This document shows, piece by piece, positions 9,313 through 20,291 of a DNA stretch of 64,000 nucleotides (position 1 is its first letter; the number at the start of each line of letters is the position of its first letter). A model generated the notes under the pieces. The model was not told where the DNA came from, did not search any database, and saw only the letters and a list, made by a program, of their open reading frames with translations. Source of the DNA: an uncultured Caulobacterales bacterium (GTDB taxonomy: Bacteria > Pseudomonadota > Alphaproteobacteria > Caulobacterales > Caulobacteraceae); the NCBI GenBank assembly GCA_903884425.1, contig CAISEP010000017.1, positions 124,001 to 188,000 of the forward strand. The letters are read 5' to 3'. Both the position numbers and the translations under genes were made by a program.

Positions 9313-10563
9313 ATGAACGGACCCCTGGACCTTTCGGCCGACACCGACCCGCGGCTGGCCGGCATCGCCGACGGCCTCGCCCCCTTCGTGGAGCGGGGGG
9401 ACCTTTCGGGGATCGTGACCCTGACCTGGCAGAAGGGCCGGGTCCGCGCCGTCAACGTGCTCGGCTCCCGGGACCTGGAGTCCGGCGCGCCCATGCAGCG
9501 GGACACCCTGTTCCGCATCGCCTCCATGACCAAGCCGGTGACCACCGTGGCCGCCATGATGCTGGTGGAGGAAGGCGTCATGCGGCTGCAGGACCCGATC
9601 ACCCGCTGGGCTCCCGAATTTGCCGACATGAAGGTGCTGAAGGACCCCGCCGGTCCCCTCGACCAGACCGAACCCGCCCGGCGGGCGATCACGGTGGAGG
9701 ACCTGATGACCCACCGCTCGGGCCTGGCCTATGCCTTCTCCAGCCGCGGCCCCATTGCCGAGGCCCACGAGAAGGTGCTGGGCTCGCTGATGGACAACCC
9801 GATGACGCCGGACCAGTGGATGGCCGCCATCGCCAGCCTGCCCCTGACCTACCAGCCGGGGGAGCGGATGCACTACAGCCACGCCACGGAGGTGCTGGGC
9901 TATCTGGCCATGCGCGCGGCCGGGGCCCCGACCCTGGAGGCCCTGCTGCGGGAGCGGATCTTCGGCCCCCTCGGCATGAACGACACCAGCTTCTGGGTGC
10001 CGCCGGAAAAGCAGGATCGGGTGGCGGCCCTCTATGGCTTCCACGAGCCCAGCGGCGCCCTTCGCCGGGCCCCGATGCCGGCCCATCTGACGCCCCCGTC
10101 GCACATGGCCGGCGGCGGCGGCCTCTATTCCACCGTCGATGACTACCTGCCCTTCGCCCGGATGCTGCTGAACAACGGCGAGGTGGACGGCGTGCGCCTG
10201 CTGAAGGCCGAGACCGTGGCGGACATGCGCACCAACCGCCTGACCGAGGTCCAGCGCCAGGACCCGTTCCTGGGCATGCCCATGTGGGCGGGGATGGGCT
10301 TCGGCCTCGGCCTGTCCCTGGTGGACAATCCGGAGCGCAACATGTTCGGGGCCGGTCCCGTGGGCTGCTTCGGCTGGCCCGGGGCCTTCGGCACCTGGTG
10401 GCAGGGGGACCCGGAAAACGACATGGTGATGATCTACATGATCCAGCACGCCATTCCCCTGACCCCGGACGCGGGCGCGATGATCGCCGGCGGGCGGGGC
10501 ATGGCCGGGCGGATGGCCCTGCCGGTGTTCCAGCGCATGACCTACGACGCCCTGGCCGAGTGA
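9313..10563 (+). CDS. Serine hydrolase of the class C beta-lactamase fold (EstB-like)
   Basis: The 416-residue product has the SxxK motif Ser71-Met-Thr-Lys74, the Tyr motif in MHYSHAT, and the GLYSTVDDY segment of esterases with a beta-lactamase fold. No signal peptide is seen, so it is likely cytoplasmic. ATG 9313 follows GGAG by eight bases. Such enzymes usually hydrolyse short esters or peptides rather than antibiotics. It is closely related to the exported enzyme encoded at 46714-48012; both carry FWVPP and SMTKP. It is followed after 25 bases by the DsbA-fold gene and is probably co-transcribed with it. Confidence 0.88.
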   Translation: MNGPLDLSADTDPRLAGIADGLAPFVERGDLSGIVTLTWQKGRVRAVNVLGSRDLESGAPMQRDTLFRIASMTKPVTTVAAMMLVEEGVMRLQDPITRWAPEFADMKVLKDPAGPLDQTEPARRAITVEDLMTHRSGLAYAFSSRGPIAEAHEKVLGSLMDNPMTPDQWMAAIASLPLTYQPGERMHYSHATEVLGYLAMRAAGAPTLEALLRERIFGPLGMNDTSFWVPPEKQDRVAALYGFHEPSGALRRAPMPAHLTPPSHMAGGGGLYSTVDDYLPFARMLLNNGEVDGVRLLKAETVADMRTNRLTEVQRQDPFLGMPMWAGMGFGLGLSLVDNPERNMFGAGPVGCFGWPGAFGTWWQGDPENDMVMIYMIQHAIPLTPDAGAMIAGGRGMAGRMALPVFQRMTYDALAE

Positions 10564-10588
10564 GCCCCCGAAAGCGGAGACCAAGCGC

Positions 10589-11887
10589 ATGTCCCTGAAG
10601 ACCGCCGTGTTTTCCGCCGTGGCCTCCCACTGGACCTCGGAGGCCGCCCTGCGCAAGCGCCGCGCCGATGCGGAAAAGGCGCGTCGGCGGGCGGGCACCC
10701 CCCATCTGGTGGAGTATTTCCACCAGGTGGACGACCCCTACTCCCATCTGGCCGCCCAGGCCCTGCAGCTGATCGCCGACCGCTATGCCATCGAGCTGAA
10801 GCCCTGGATCGTGGGCGCGCCGGAGGACTGGGCCGCCCCGGAGCGGGCCCTGCTGCTGGACTATTCCCGCCGGGACGCGGCCCGTCTGGCCGCCCGGGCG
10901 GACCTCAGCTTCCTCGATCCGGGGATGCAGCCCTCCGATGCCGGGATCGCCGCGGCCACGGCCCGGCTGGCGGCGGCGCGGGACCCGGTGGCCTTCGTCG
11001 GCACGGCGGTCACGGTGGGAGAGGCCCTGTGGCGCAACTCCGAGATCCGTCGGCCCGAAGGCCTGGCCGCCGAGGGGCTCGACCCCGCCGCCGCCGTGGC
11101 CGCCGGGGAGGCCCGACGCAAGGCCCTCGGCCATTTCATGGGGGCCATGATCCATTATGGCGGCGAATGGTACTGGGGCGTGGACCGGCTGCACTTCCTG
11201 GAGGAGCGTCTGGCGGCGCTGGGGACCCGGCGGGTCGGTGCCCCCCACGCCCCCCTGTTCGCGCCGCCCGTGATCCCCGGCGGCCGCGCCGCCCACCCCC
11301 GGCCGGGCCTGGTGCTGCACTACTATCTGTCGTTCCGCAGCCCCTACACCTACATCGCCGCCACCCGGGCCGAGGCGCTGGCCAGGGCCTATGGGGCGGA
11401 GCTGAAGCTGCGGTTCGTCCTGCCGATGGTGATGCGCGGCCTGCCCGTGCCGCCGATGAAGAGCCGCTATTTCACCCTCGACACGGCCCGGGAGGCCCGC
11501 CGGGTGGGGGTTCCCTTCGGCCGTATCGCCGATCCGGTGGGCACGCCGGTGGAGCGGGGCTATTCCCTTCTGCCCTGGGCAATCCGCGAGGGCCGCGGGT
11601 TCGAGTTCTGCCTGTCCTTCATGCGCGGCGTCTGGTCCGAGGGGATCGACGCCGGCAGCGATCCGGGCCTGCGCAGGATCGTGGAGCGGGCGGGCCTGCC
11701 CTGGGCCGAGGCAAAGCCCCTCATCGGCAATGACGACTGGCGCGCGGAGGCGGAGGCCAACCGGCTGGAGATGATCGACCTGGGCCTTTGGGGAGTTCCC
11801 TGCTTCCGGGTGGACGATGTCAGCGTCTGGGGCCAGGACCGCATGTGGGTGATCGAGGACGCCCTGATCGCCCGGACCGGGTCCTAG
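10589..11887 (+). CDS. Tandem DsbA-fold protein, 2-hydroxychromene-2-carboxylate isomerase-like
   Basis: Two thioredoxin-like DsbA domains are fused: residues about 30-220 (YFHQVDDPYSHLAAQ) and 240-430 (YYLSFRSPYTYIAA). The SPYTY motif and the late WGVPCFRVDD segment match the glutathione-dependent HCCA isomerase/kappa GST group rather than disulfide oxidoreductases, because no CxxC is present. Known members isomerise aromatic degradation intermediates. The duplicated architecture is rarer than the single-domain enzyme. It starts at ATG 10589 with GGAG upstream and follows the hydrolase gene closely; a flavin oxidoreductase gene comes next. The role here is inferred only at the family level. 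Confidence 0.8.
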   Translation: MSLKTAVFSAVASHWTSEAALRKRRADAEKARRRAGTPHLVEYFHQVDDPYSHLAAQALQLIADRYAIELKPWIVGAPEDWAAPERALLLDYSRRDAARLAARADLSFLDPGMQPSDAGIAAATARLAAARDPVAFVGTAVTVGEALWRNSEIRRPEGLAAEGLDPAAAVAAGEARRKALGHFMGAMIHYGGEWYWGVDRLHFLEERLAALGTRRVGAPHAPLFAPPVIPGGRAAHPRPGLVLHYYLSFRSPYTYIAATRAEALARAYGAELKLRFVLPMVMRGLPVPPMKSRYFTLDTAREARRVGVPFGRIADPVGTPVERGYSLLPWAIREGRGFEFCLSFMRGVWSEGIDAGSDPGLRRIVERAGLPWAEAKPLIGNDDWRAEAEANRLEMIDLGLWGVPCFRVDDVSVWGQDRMWVIEDALIARTGS

Positions 11888-11971
11888 CTCCGGGGGGGCC
11901 CAGGTCCGACTGGCGCGCAATGCGATTTCGTGGGATCGCTGCCCGGAACGACCGACCGAGGATTCCCCCTG

Positions 11972-13045
11972 ATGACTGACCTGCTGTTCGCCCCCCTGAG
12001 CTTCCGGCATGGCCCGGCCATGAAGAACCGCTTCATGCTGGCACCGCTCACCAATCTGCAGAGCCACGCCGACGGCACCCTGTCCGACGACGAGTTCCGC
12101 TGGCTGACCTACCGGGCGCAGGGCGGCTTCGGCCTGACCATGACCTGCGCCGCCCATGTGCAGGCGGTGGGTCAGGGCTTTCCCGGGCAGCTGGGGGTGT
12201 TCTCCGACGCGCACCTGCCGGGCCTGACGCGGCTGGCATCGGCCATCCGGGCCGCCGGAAGCCTGTCGTCGGCGCAGCTGCACCATGCCGGGATGCGCTC
12301 GCCCACCGACCTGGTCGGTCAGCCCGTCGCCCCGTCCGACGATGCGGAGACCGGGGCCCGGGCCCTGTCCACCGCGGAGGTCGAACAGTTGATCGAGGAC
12401 TTCATCACGGCCGCGGTCCGGGCGCAGACGGCGGGCTTCGACGGGGTGGAGATCCACGGGGCCCACGGCTACATCCTGGCCCAGTTCCTGTCGCCGGAGA
12501 CCAATCGCCGCACGGACCGCTTCGGCGGCAGCCTGGAAAACCGCATGGCCCCGATCCTGGAGATCATCGCCGGGATCCGCGCCCGGTGCCGGCCGGACTT
12601 CCAGCTGGGCCTGCGCCTGTCGCCGGAACGGTTCGGCCTCGTCCTGGGGGAGATGATCGAGGTCGCCCGGACGATCCTGGCCACCCAGGACATCGACTTC
12701 CTCGACATGTCCCTGTGGGACGTGGACAAGGCCCCCAACGACCCGGCCTTCGCCGGACGGTCGCTGATGTCGTGCTTCACCGAGCTTCCCCGGGGGGATG
12801 TGCGGCTGGGGGTCGCGGGGAAGATCACCAGCGCCGCCGGTGCCGCCCGGATGCTGGCGCAGGGGGCCGATTTCGTTCTGCTGGGACGGGCCGCCATCCT
12901 GCACCACGACTTCCCCGAACGGGTGAAGCAGGACCCGGGCTTCGTCCAGGCGGGCCTGCCGGTCACCCGCGCCCATCTGGAGGCGGAGGGGCTTGGCCCG
13001 AAATTTGTCGAATACATGAGCACCTGGAAGGGTTTTGTGGAATAG
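11972..13045 (+). CDS. NADH:flavin oxidoreductase, Old Yellow Enzyme family
   Basis: This 357-residue TIM-barrel FMN enzyme would reduce activated double bonds or nitro compounds with NAD(P)H. FMN and substrate motifs of the family are visible: MLAPLTNLQS near residue 20, QLHHAGM, VEIHGAHGYILAQFLSP and the RFGGSLENR block. The C-terminal phosphate-binding region reads GKITSAAGAARMLAQGAD followed by GRAAILHHDFP. ATG 11972 is preferred over an open extension of 14 codons because homology begins at TDLLFAPL and GAGG lies upstream. The neighbouring DsbA-fold isomerase would suit degradation of cyclic compounds, but this is inference. Confidence 0.9.
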   Translation: MTDLLFAPLSFRHGPAMKNRFMLAPLTNLQSHADGTLSDDEFRWLTYRAQGGFGLTMTCAAHVQAVGQGFPGQLGVFSDAHLPGLTRLASAIRAAGSLSSAQLHHAGMRSPTDLVGQPVAPSDDAETGARALSTAEVEQLIEDFITAAVRAQTAGFDGVEIHGAHGYILAQFLSPETNRRTDRFGGSLENRMAPILEIIAGIRARCRPDFQLGLRLSPERFGLVLGEMIEVARTILATQDIDFLDMSLWDVDKAPNDPAFAGRSLMSCFTELPRGDVRLGVAGKITSAAGAARMLAQGADFVLLGRAAILHHDFPERVKQDPGFVQAGLPVTRAHLEAEGLGPKFVEYMSTWKGFVE

Positions 13046-13181
13046 GCGAGGAATTCCGCGCGCCGCACCTAGCCGCGGCAGGTCTTCGGGCGCACTCTCA
13101 GGTCTGACTCGGCGCTGTCATGGGTTGGTGAGGATAAATCAACCTGTCTCGCAGAGACTGAGTTCGACCGTGGGAGAGGCA

Positions 13182-15440
<2,259 letters not shown>

Positions 15441-15602
15441 TCAGGACCGACCTGGTACCGCCCGCAGGACCGACGGTTTCCGCGCCGCCCCGGCCGGAGT
15501 CTCCGCACCCCGCCATGGCCGGGCGCGGACGGTCGCGGGCCGGTTTGCCGGTCGGCACGACGGACAGACGCCAAGAATGAAAAAGAGAGAGGATCCCAGA
15601 CC

Positions 15603-16925
15603 ATGAACCAGCAGACGCCCCGCCCCGGCTCGTCCTTCGGCCTGAACCCGACGGACGAACTGAACGACCTGCGCATGTCGCCGGAGGCCATGCCCCTGCT
15701 CGAGCATGTGAAGCGCTTCATCAAGGACACGGTGAACCCCATGTCCGAGGAGTTCCACCGCCTGGGCGAAGGCCGCGCCGACCGCTGGTCCTATGCGCCG
15801 GGCCAGCTGGAAGTGCTGGAAGCCGCCAAGGACAAGGCCAAGGCCGAGGGCCTGTGGAACTTCTTCCTCCCCGACGCCGAGACCGGCGTGGGCCTGAAGA
15901 ACCTCGACTACGCCTATATCGCCGTGGAGCTGGGCAAGAACCCGCTGGCGTCGGAGACCATGAACTGCTCCGCCCCCGACACCGGCAACATGGAAGTGCT
16001 GGAGCGGGTCGGCACGCCGGAACAGAAGGAACGCTGGCTGAAGCCGCTGCTCGCCGGCGAGATCCGCTCCGCCTTCGCCATGACCGAGCCGGACCGCGCC
16101 TCCTCCGACGCCAAGAATGTCGGCATGCGCGCAGTGCTGGAGGGCGACGAGTGGGTGATCAACGGGGAGAAGTTCTACATCTCCGGCGCCGGCGACCCGC
16201 GCTGCAAGATCATGATCACCATGGTCAAGACCAGCCCCGACGCCCCGGCGCACAAGCAGCAGTCGCAGATCCTGGTGCCCATGGACACCAAGGGCGTCGA
16301 GGTGCTCGGCCCCATGCACGTGTTCGGCGAGGATGACGCGCCCCACGGCCACATGCACATCCGCTTCACCGACGTGCGGGTGCCCAAGGAGAACATGCTG
16401 CTGGGCGAGGGTCGCGGCTTCGAGATCTCGCAGCTGCGCCTGGGCCCCGGCCGCATCCACCACTGCATGCGCTCCATCGGCCAGGCGGAACGGGCGCTGG
16501 ACCTGATGGTCAGCCGCGGCCTGTCGCGGGAGGCCTTCGGCCGCAAGATCGCCTATCTGGGCGGAAACATCGAGATCATCTCCCGCGCCCGGATCGAGAT
16601 CGAGAGCATGCGCCTGATGGTCCTCAAGGCCGCCAAGGCCATGGACGTGCTGGGCAACCGCGAGGCCCGCATCTGGGTGCACATGGTCAAGGCCCTGGTG
16701 CCGGAGCGGGTCTGCACCATCATCGACCAGGCCATCCAGATGCACGGCGCCACCGGCGTCTCGCAATGGACGCCCCTGTCGCGGATGTATGCCAGCCAGC
16801 GCACCCTGCGCATCGCCGACGGTCCGGACGAGGTGCACCACCTGGTGGTGGGCCGCAACGAGCTGCGCCAGTACGAGGGCGGCGCGGCGGAGGACTCCAC
16901 CTCCGGCGTCGTCTGGCGCAACTAG
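15603..16925 (+). CDS. Acyl-CoA dehydrogenase (ACAD10/11-like)
   Basis: This 440-residue FAD enzyme would introduce the alpha,beta double bond of an acyl-CoA. The FAD/substrate loop (AFAMTEPDRASSDAKN), the beta domain motif (INGEKFYISGAGDPRCK) and the C-terminal QMHGATGVSQWTPLSRMYA segment match the ACAD10/11 subgroup, which includes enzymes that handle 4-hydroxy and branched acids. It starts after an AGAGAGGA ribosome site. A strong GC hairpin follows the stop. The next genes are a MoxR ATPase, a VWA protein and an SDR on the same strand, which could form a loose functional group. Confidence 0.92.
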   Translation: MNQQTPRPGSSFGLNPTDELNDLRMSPEAMPLLEHVKRFIKDTVNPMSEEFHRLGEGRADRWSYAPGQLEVLEAAKDKAKAEGLWNFFLPDAETGVGLKNLDYAYIAVELGKNPLASETMNCSAPDTGNMEVLERVGTPEQKERWLKPLLAGEIRSAFAMTEPDRASSDAKNVGMRAVLEGDEWVINGEKFYISGAGDPRCKIMITMVKTSPDAPAHKQQSQILVPMDTKGVEVLGPMHVFGEDDAPHGHMHIRFTDVRVPKENMLLGEGRGFEISQLRLGPGRIHHCMRSIGQAERALDLMVSRGLSREAFGRKIAYLGGNIEIISRARIEIESMRLMVLKAAKAMDVLGNREARIWVHMVKALVPERVCTIIDQAIQMHGATGVSQWTPLSRMYASQRTLRIADGPDEVHHLVVGRNELRQYEGGAAEDSTSGVVWRN

Positions 16926-16935
16926 GACGAACGGA

Positions 16936-16967
16936 CCGCCCGTCTGGCCCTGCGGCCAGGCGGGCGG
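16936..16967 (+). terminator. Strong GC-rich hairpin after acyl-CoA dehydrogenase gene
   Basis: A 14-bp stem with one G-U pair (arms CCGCCCGTCTGGCC and GGCCAGGCGGGCGG, loop CTGC) starts 11 bases after the stop codon. There is no U-tract, so it may be a pause, RNA-stability or weak termination element. Confidence 0.55.
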
Positions 16968-17046
16968 CACGCCCCCTGCGGCCTGGCTGACCCCGGGTCA
17001 GCCTTGTCCGTCGCCCAAAGCCCGACGATACTTGCCTCCCTGCCAC

Positions 17047-17091
17047 TTCAAGCCCCCGACCTTCAAGCCCTCGACCTTCAAGCCCTCGACG
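17047..17091 (+). repeat. Three tandem 15-bp units upstream of the MoxR gene
   Basis: The unit TTCAAGCCCTCGACC occurs three times in a row, with single changes in units one and three. It lies 38 bases before the MoxR start codon, so it is in the probable leader or promoter. Confidence 0.8.
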
Positions 17092-17128
17092 GCGGCCGCC
17101 GTCCCTCGGCGCGCGCCACGGAGCCCTG

Positions 17129-18106
17129 ATGACCGACCCGCAGACACCGCCCGCGATTTCAACGCCCGCGGGCCTCGCCTCCATCGCTGCCGTCACCGCC
17201 CATCTGGCGTCGGCCGGGTACATCTCGACCCCGGAGATCTCCACCGCCGTCTATCTGGCCCACCACCTGCGCAAGCCGGTGCTGATCGAGGGCCCGGCGG
17301 GGGTGGGCAAGACCGACCTCGCCCGGTCGCTGGCGCTCTCCATGGACATGCCGCTGCTGCGCATGCAGTGCTACGAGGGCCTGGACGAGTCCAAGGCGCT
17401 CTATGAGTGGAAGTACGGCAAGCAGCTGCTCTACACCCAGATCCTGAAGGAAAAGATCCACCTGCTGATCGACGCGGCGGACACGCTGGACGGCGCGCTG
17501 GCCAAGCTGACCGGCTTCCAGGACCTGTTCTTCAGCCGCGAGTTCCTGGAGCCCCGTCCGCTGCTGCGGGCCATGGAGCAGACCTCCGGCTCGGTGTTGC
17601 TGATCGACGAGATCGACAAGTCCGACGAGGAGTTCGAGGCGCTTCTGCTGGAAGTGCTGTCCGACTACCAGGTCACCGTGCCGGAGATCGGCACCATCGC
17701 CGCGAAGCATCCGCCGCTGGTGATCCTGACCTCCAACAACACCCGGGAGCTGGGGGACGCCCTGAAGCGCCGCTGCCTGCACCTGCACATCGACTTCCCC
17801 CCGGCGGAGCTGGAGGCGCGGATCGTCCGCACCCGGGTGCCGGAGGTGTCGGAGCGGCTGCTGGCCCAGCTGGTGGCCTTCATCCAGCGGGTGCGGGACG
17901 AGAACATCCGCAAGCTGCCCTCCATCAGCGAGACCATCGACTGGGCGCGGACCCTGATCTTGCTGCATGCGGACAGCCTCGATCCCGCGCTGGTGCGCTC
18001 CACCCTGAACGTCATCCTCAAGCGCCAGAGCGACATTGCCGAGATCGCGCCGAAGGTGGACGCCCTGGTGGGCACCGCCGTCCGGGACGTGGCCGAAACG
18101 GTCTGA
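17129..18106 (+). CDS. MoxR family AAA+ ATPase
   Basis: MoxR ATPases act as chaperones that insert metals or remodel partner enzymes, usually together with a VWA-domain protein. Walker A (GPAGVGKT, residues 55-62), Walker B (VLLIDEIDKSDEEFE) and the sensor region (VILTSNNTRELGDALKRRC) are present in a 325-residue protein, the usual length for CoxD-like members. The stop TGA overlaps the ATG of the VWA gene by one base (18104-18108), so the two are coupled. No carbon monoxide dehydrogenase or methanol dehydrogenase genes are seen nearby, so the client enzyme is unknown; the acyl-CoA dehydrogenase and the SDR are the nearest candidates. Confidence 0.9.
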   Translation: MTDPQTPPAISTPAGLASIAAVTAHLASAGYISTPEISTAVYLAHHLRKPVLIEGPAGVGKTDLARSLALSMDMPLLRMQCYEGLDESKALYEWKYGKQLLYTQILKEKIHLLIDAADTLDGALAKLTGFQDLFFSREFLEPRPLLRAMEQTSGSVLLIDEIDKSDEEFEALLLEVLSDYQVTVPEIGTIAAKHPPLVILTSNNTRELGDALKRRCLHLHIDFPPAELEARIVRTRVPEVSERLLAQLVAFIQRVRDENIRKLPSISETIDWARTLILLHADSLDPALVRSTLNVILKRQSDIAEIAPKVDALVGTAVRDVAETV

Positions 18107-19470
18107 TGGAGCAGACGCTCACCCACTACATCCGCGCCCTGCGGGCCGCGGGGGCCGGGGTCTCCACCACCGAGGCCATCGACGCCGCGCGAACGATGGA
18201 CGTGGTGGGCTATGCGGACCGGGGGGTGATGAAGACCGCGCTGGGCACCGTGCTGGCCAAGTCGGTGGAGGAAAAGGCCCTCCACGACCGGCTGTTCGAC
18301 CTCTATTTCCACCGGGACGCCGTGGCCGAACCGCCGCCGCAGGACGAGGCCGCCTCGCAGGAGCGCCCGTCCGAGGGCGGGGCCGACGATCCGGACGACA
18401 CCGACGCCGCCGACGCCTTCATGGACCTGGCGGAGGGCAAGGATGCCGGCCGCACCGCCATGGCCCTCGAAAAGGCGGCGCAGGCCGCCGGGGCCGACGG
18501 CATCCGCTTCGCCTCCCAGGCCTCCTACTTCACCCGCCGCATGCTGGAGCAGATGGGGGTCAAGGCCCTGGAGCAGCGGCTGATCGGCAAGCTCGGGGAA
18601 CACACGCCGGAGGCCGACGCCGAGGCCCGCCGGATGATGGAGGCCCGCGCCGCCCTGCAGACCCGGGCCCGGGCCGTGGTGGACCAGCGCTTCGAGATGT
18701 TCGGCCGCGCCGCCACCGAGGCCTTCCTGAACGAGATGGTGACGGAGCGCCAGATCGGGGCCCTGACCCGCACCGACATGGAGCGGATGAAGCATGTGGT
18801 GGCCCGCATGGCCAAGCGGCTGGCGGTGAAGCACGCCCGGCGGCGCAAGGTGAAGAACCGGGGCCAGCTGGACCTGCGCCGCACCCTGCGCGCCAATGCC
18901 GGGCACGACGGGGTGCCCTTCGACGTGGTGTGGCGGACCAAGCGCAAGGACCGGCCGAAGATTGTGGCGGTGTGCGACGTCTCCGGCTCCGTCGCGCAGT
19001 ATGTCCGCTTCCTGCTGCTGTTCCTGTTCATGCTGCGGGAGAAGGTCACGGACCTCGAGACCTTCGCCTTCTCCAACCATCTGGAGGATGTGGGGCCGAT
19101 CCTGCAGTCGCGGGAGTTCAACGCCGCCATGGACCACATCGTCATGCATGTGGGCTCGGCCAGCACCGACTACGGCGTGGCGTTGGAGGACCTTGAGACG
19201 AAGTTCGGCGAGGTGATCGACCGGCGCACCACCGTGCTGATCCTGGGGGACGGCCGCTCGAACCACGCCAATCCCCGCCTCGACCTGTTCCAGCAGATCG
19301 CCGACCGGGCCAAGCGCGTGGTCTGGTTGTGCCCGGAGCCGGAGGGCAGCTGGGGCAGCGGCGACAGCTGCCTTTTGCGCTACCGCCCCTTCTGCACCCA
19401 CCTGTCCCACTGCGCGACGGCGGGGGACATCGAGCGGGCCATCGACGACATGCTGCTGGCCTATGACTGA
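18106..19470 (+). CDS. VWA domain-containing CoxE-like protein
   Basis: This 454-residue protein has an N-terminal helical region, an acidic linker near residues 75-110 (rich in Asp, Glu and Ala), and a C-terminal von Willebrand A-like domain. The metal-ion-dependent adhesion site is readable as DVSGS in VAVCDVSGSVAQ. Family members such as CoxE work with MoxR ATPases to activate metal enzymes. The start ATG 18106 overlaps the MoxR stop codon. The frame is open much further upstream (to 17407), but that part is antisense-free overlap with the MoxR gene and is not family-like. The SDR gene follows after 33 bases. Confidence 0.9.
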   Translation: MEQTLTHYIRALRAAGAGVSTTEAIDAARTMDVVGYADRGVMKTALGTVLAKSVEEKALHDRLFDLYFHRDAVAEPPPQDEAASQERPSEGGADDPDDTDAADAFMDLAEGKDAGRTAMALEKAAQAAGADGIRFASQASYFTRRMLEQMGVKALEQRLIGKLGEHTPEADAEARRMMEARAALQTRARAVVDQRFEMFGRAATEAFLNEMVTERQIGALTRTDMERMKHVVARMAKRLAVKHARRRKVKNRGQLDLRRTLRANAGHDGVPFDVVWRTKRKDRPKIVAVCDVSGSVAQYVRFLLLFLFMLREKVTDLETFAFSNHLEDVGPILQSREFNAAMDHIVMHVGSASTDYGVALEDLETKFGEVIDRRTTVLILGDGRSNHANPRLDLFQQIADRAKRVVWLCPEPEGSWGSGDSCLLRYRPFCTHLSHCATAGDIERAIDDMLLAYD

Positions 19471-19503
19471 GCGGTCCAGGACAATACCAACAGGGAGACG
19501 GCG

Positions 19504-20289
19504 ATGCAGGTGAAGGACAAGGTGGTCGTGGTGACCGGCGGGGCCGACGGGATCGGGGCGGCGCTGTGCCGACGCTTCGCAAAGGACGGGGCCCGGCACG
19601 TGGCCGTGGTGGACCGCAATGGCGAGGGGGCTGCGGCTGTGGCGAAGGAGATCGGCGGCTCCGCATGGACGGTGGACGTGTCCGACTCCGCCGCCGTGGC
19701 CGCCATGATCGCAGGGGTCGAGGCCGCGCAGGGCCGGATCGACCTGCTCTGCTGCAATGCCGGCGTGGGCGATGGCGATGCGGACCGCAACAATGCCGCC
19801 TCCTCCCCCGACGCGGTCTGGGCCCGCGCCTGGGGCGTGAACGTGATGCAGCACGTCTATGCCGCCCGGGCCGCGCTGCCCGGCATGATCGCCCGGGGCG
19901 AGGGCTATATTCTGAACACCGTCTCGGCCGCCGGGTTGCTGTCGCAGATCGGTAGCGCGGTCTATTCCACCACCAAGCACGCGGCGGTGGGCTTTGCCGA
20001 GAGCCTGGCCATCACCCATGGCGACCAGGGGATCAAGGTGTCGATCCTCTGCCCGCAGGGGGTGGACACGGCCATGCTGCGCGCCGGCGGCGACAACCAG
20101 CCGCAGAACCTGGACGGGGTGCTGACCCCTGACCAGTGCGCCGACGCTGTTGTGGCGGGTCTGGCGGAGGAGAAGTTCCTGATCCTGCCGCACCCGGTGG
20201 TGCTGTCCTACATGCAGCGCAAGACCGCGGACTATGACCGCTGGCTCGGCGGCATGCGCCGCCTGCGGGCCAAGGTGCTGGGGGGGTGA
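19504..20289 (+). CDS. Short-chain dehydrogenase/reductase (SDR)
   Basis: The 261-residue Rossmann-fold oxidoreductase has the classical cofactor motif TGGADGIG, the CNAG motif and the catalytic YSTTK (Tyr and Lys). The acceptor-site residue after the first beta strand pair is Asp in VVDRNG, which favours NAD(H). It follows the VWA gene by 33 bases with a GGGAGA ribosome site and may belong to the same transcript. A 400-bp repeat block follows its stop. The substrate is not predictable from sequence. A second SDR with similar motifs is encoded at 29852-30640. Confidence 0.9.
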   Translation: MQVKDKVVVVTGGADGIGAALCRRFAKDGARHVAVVDRNGEGAAAVAKEIGGSAWTVDVSDSAAVAAMIAGVEAAQGRIDLLCCNAGVGDGDADRNNAASSPDAVWARAWGVNVMQHVYAARAALPGMIARGEGYILNTVSAAGLLSQIGSAVYSTTKHAAVGFAESLAITHGDQGIKVSILCPQGVDTAMLRAGGDNQPQNLDGVLTPDQCADAVVAGLAEEKFLILPHPVVLSYMQRKTADYDRWLGGMRRLRAKVLGG

Positions 20290-20291
20290 GT

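Noticed and set aside
9689-12976. Open frame of 1095 codons on the minus strand
   Set aside because: It runs antisense to three well-supported genes and is rich in Gly, His and Arg without motifs.
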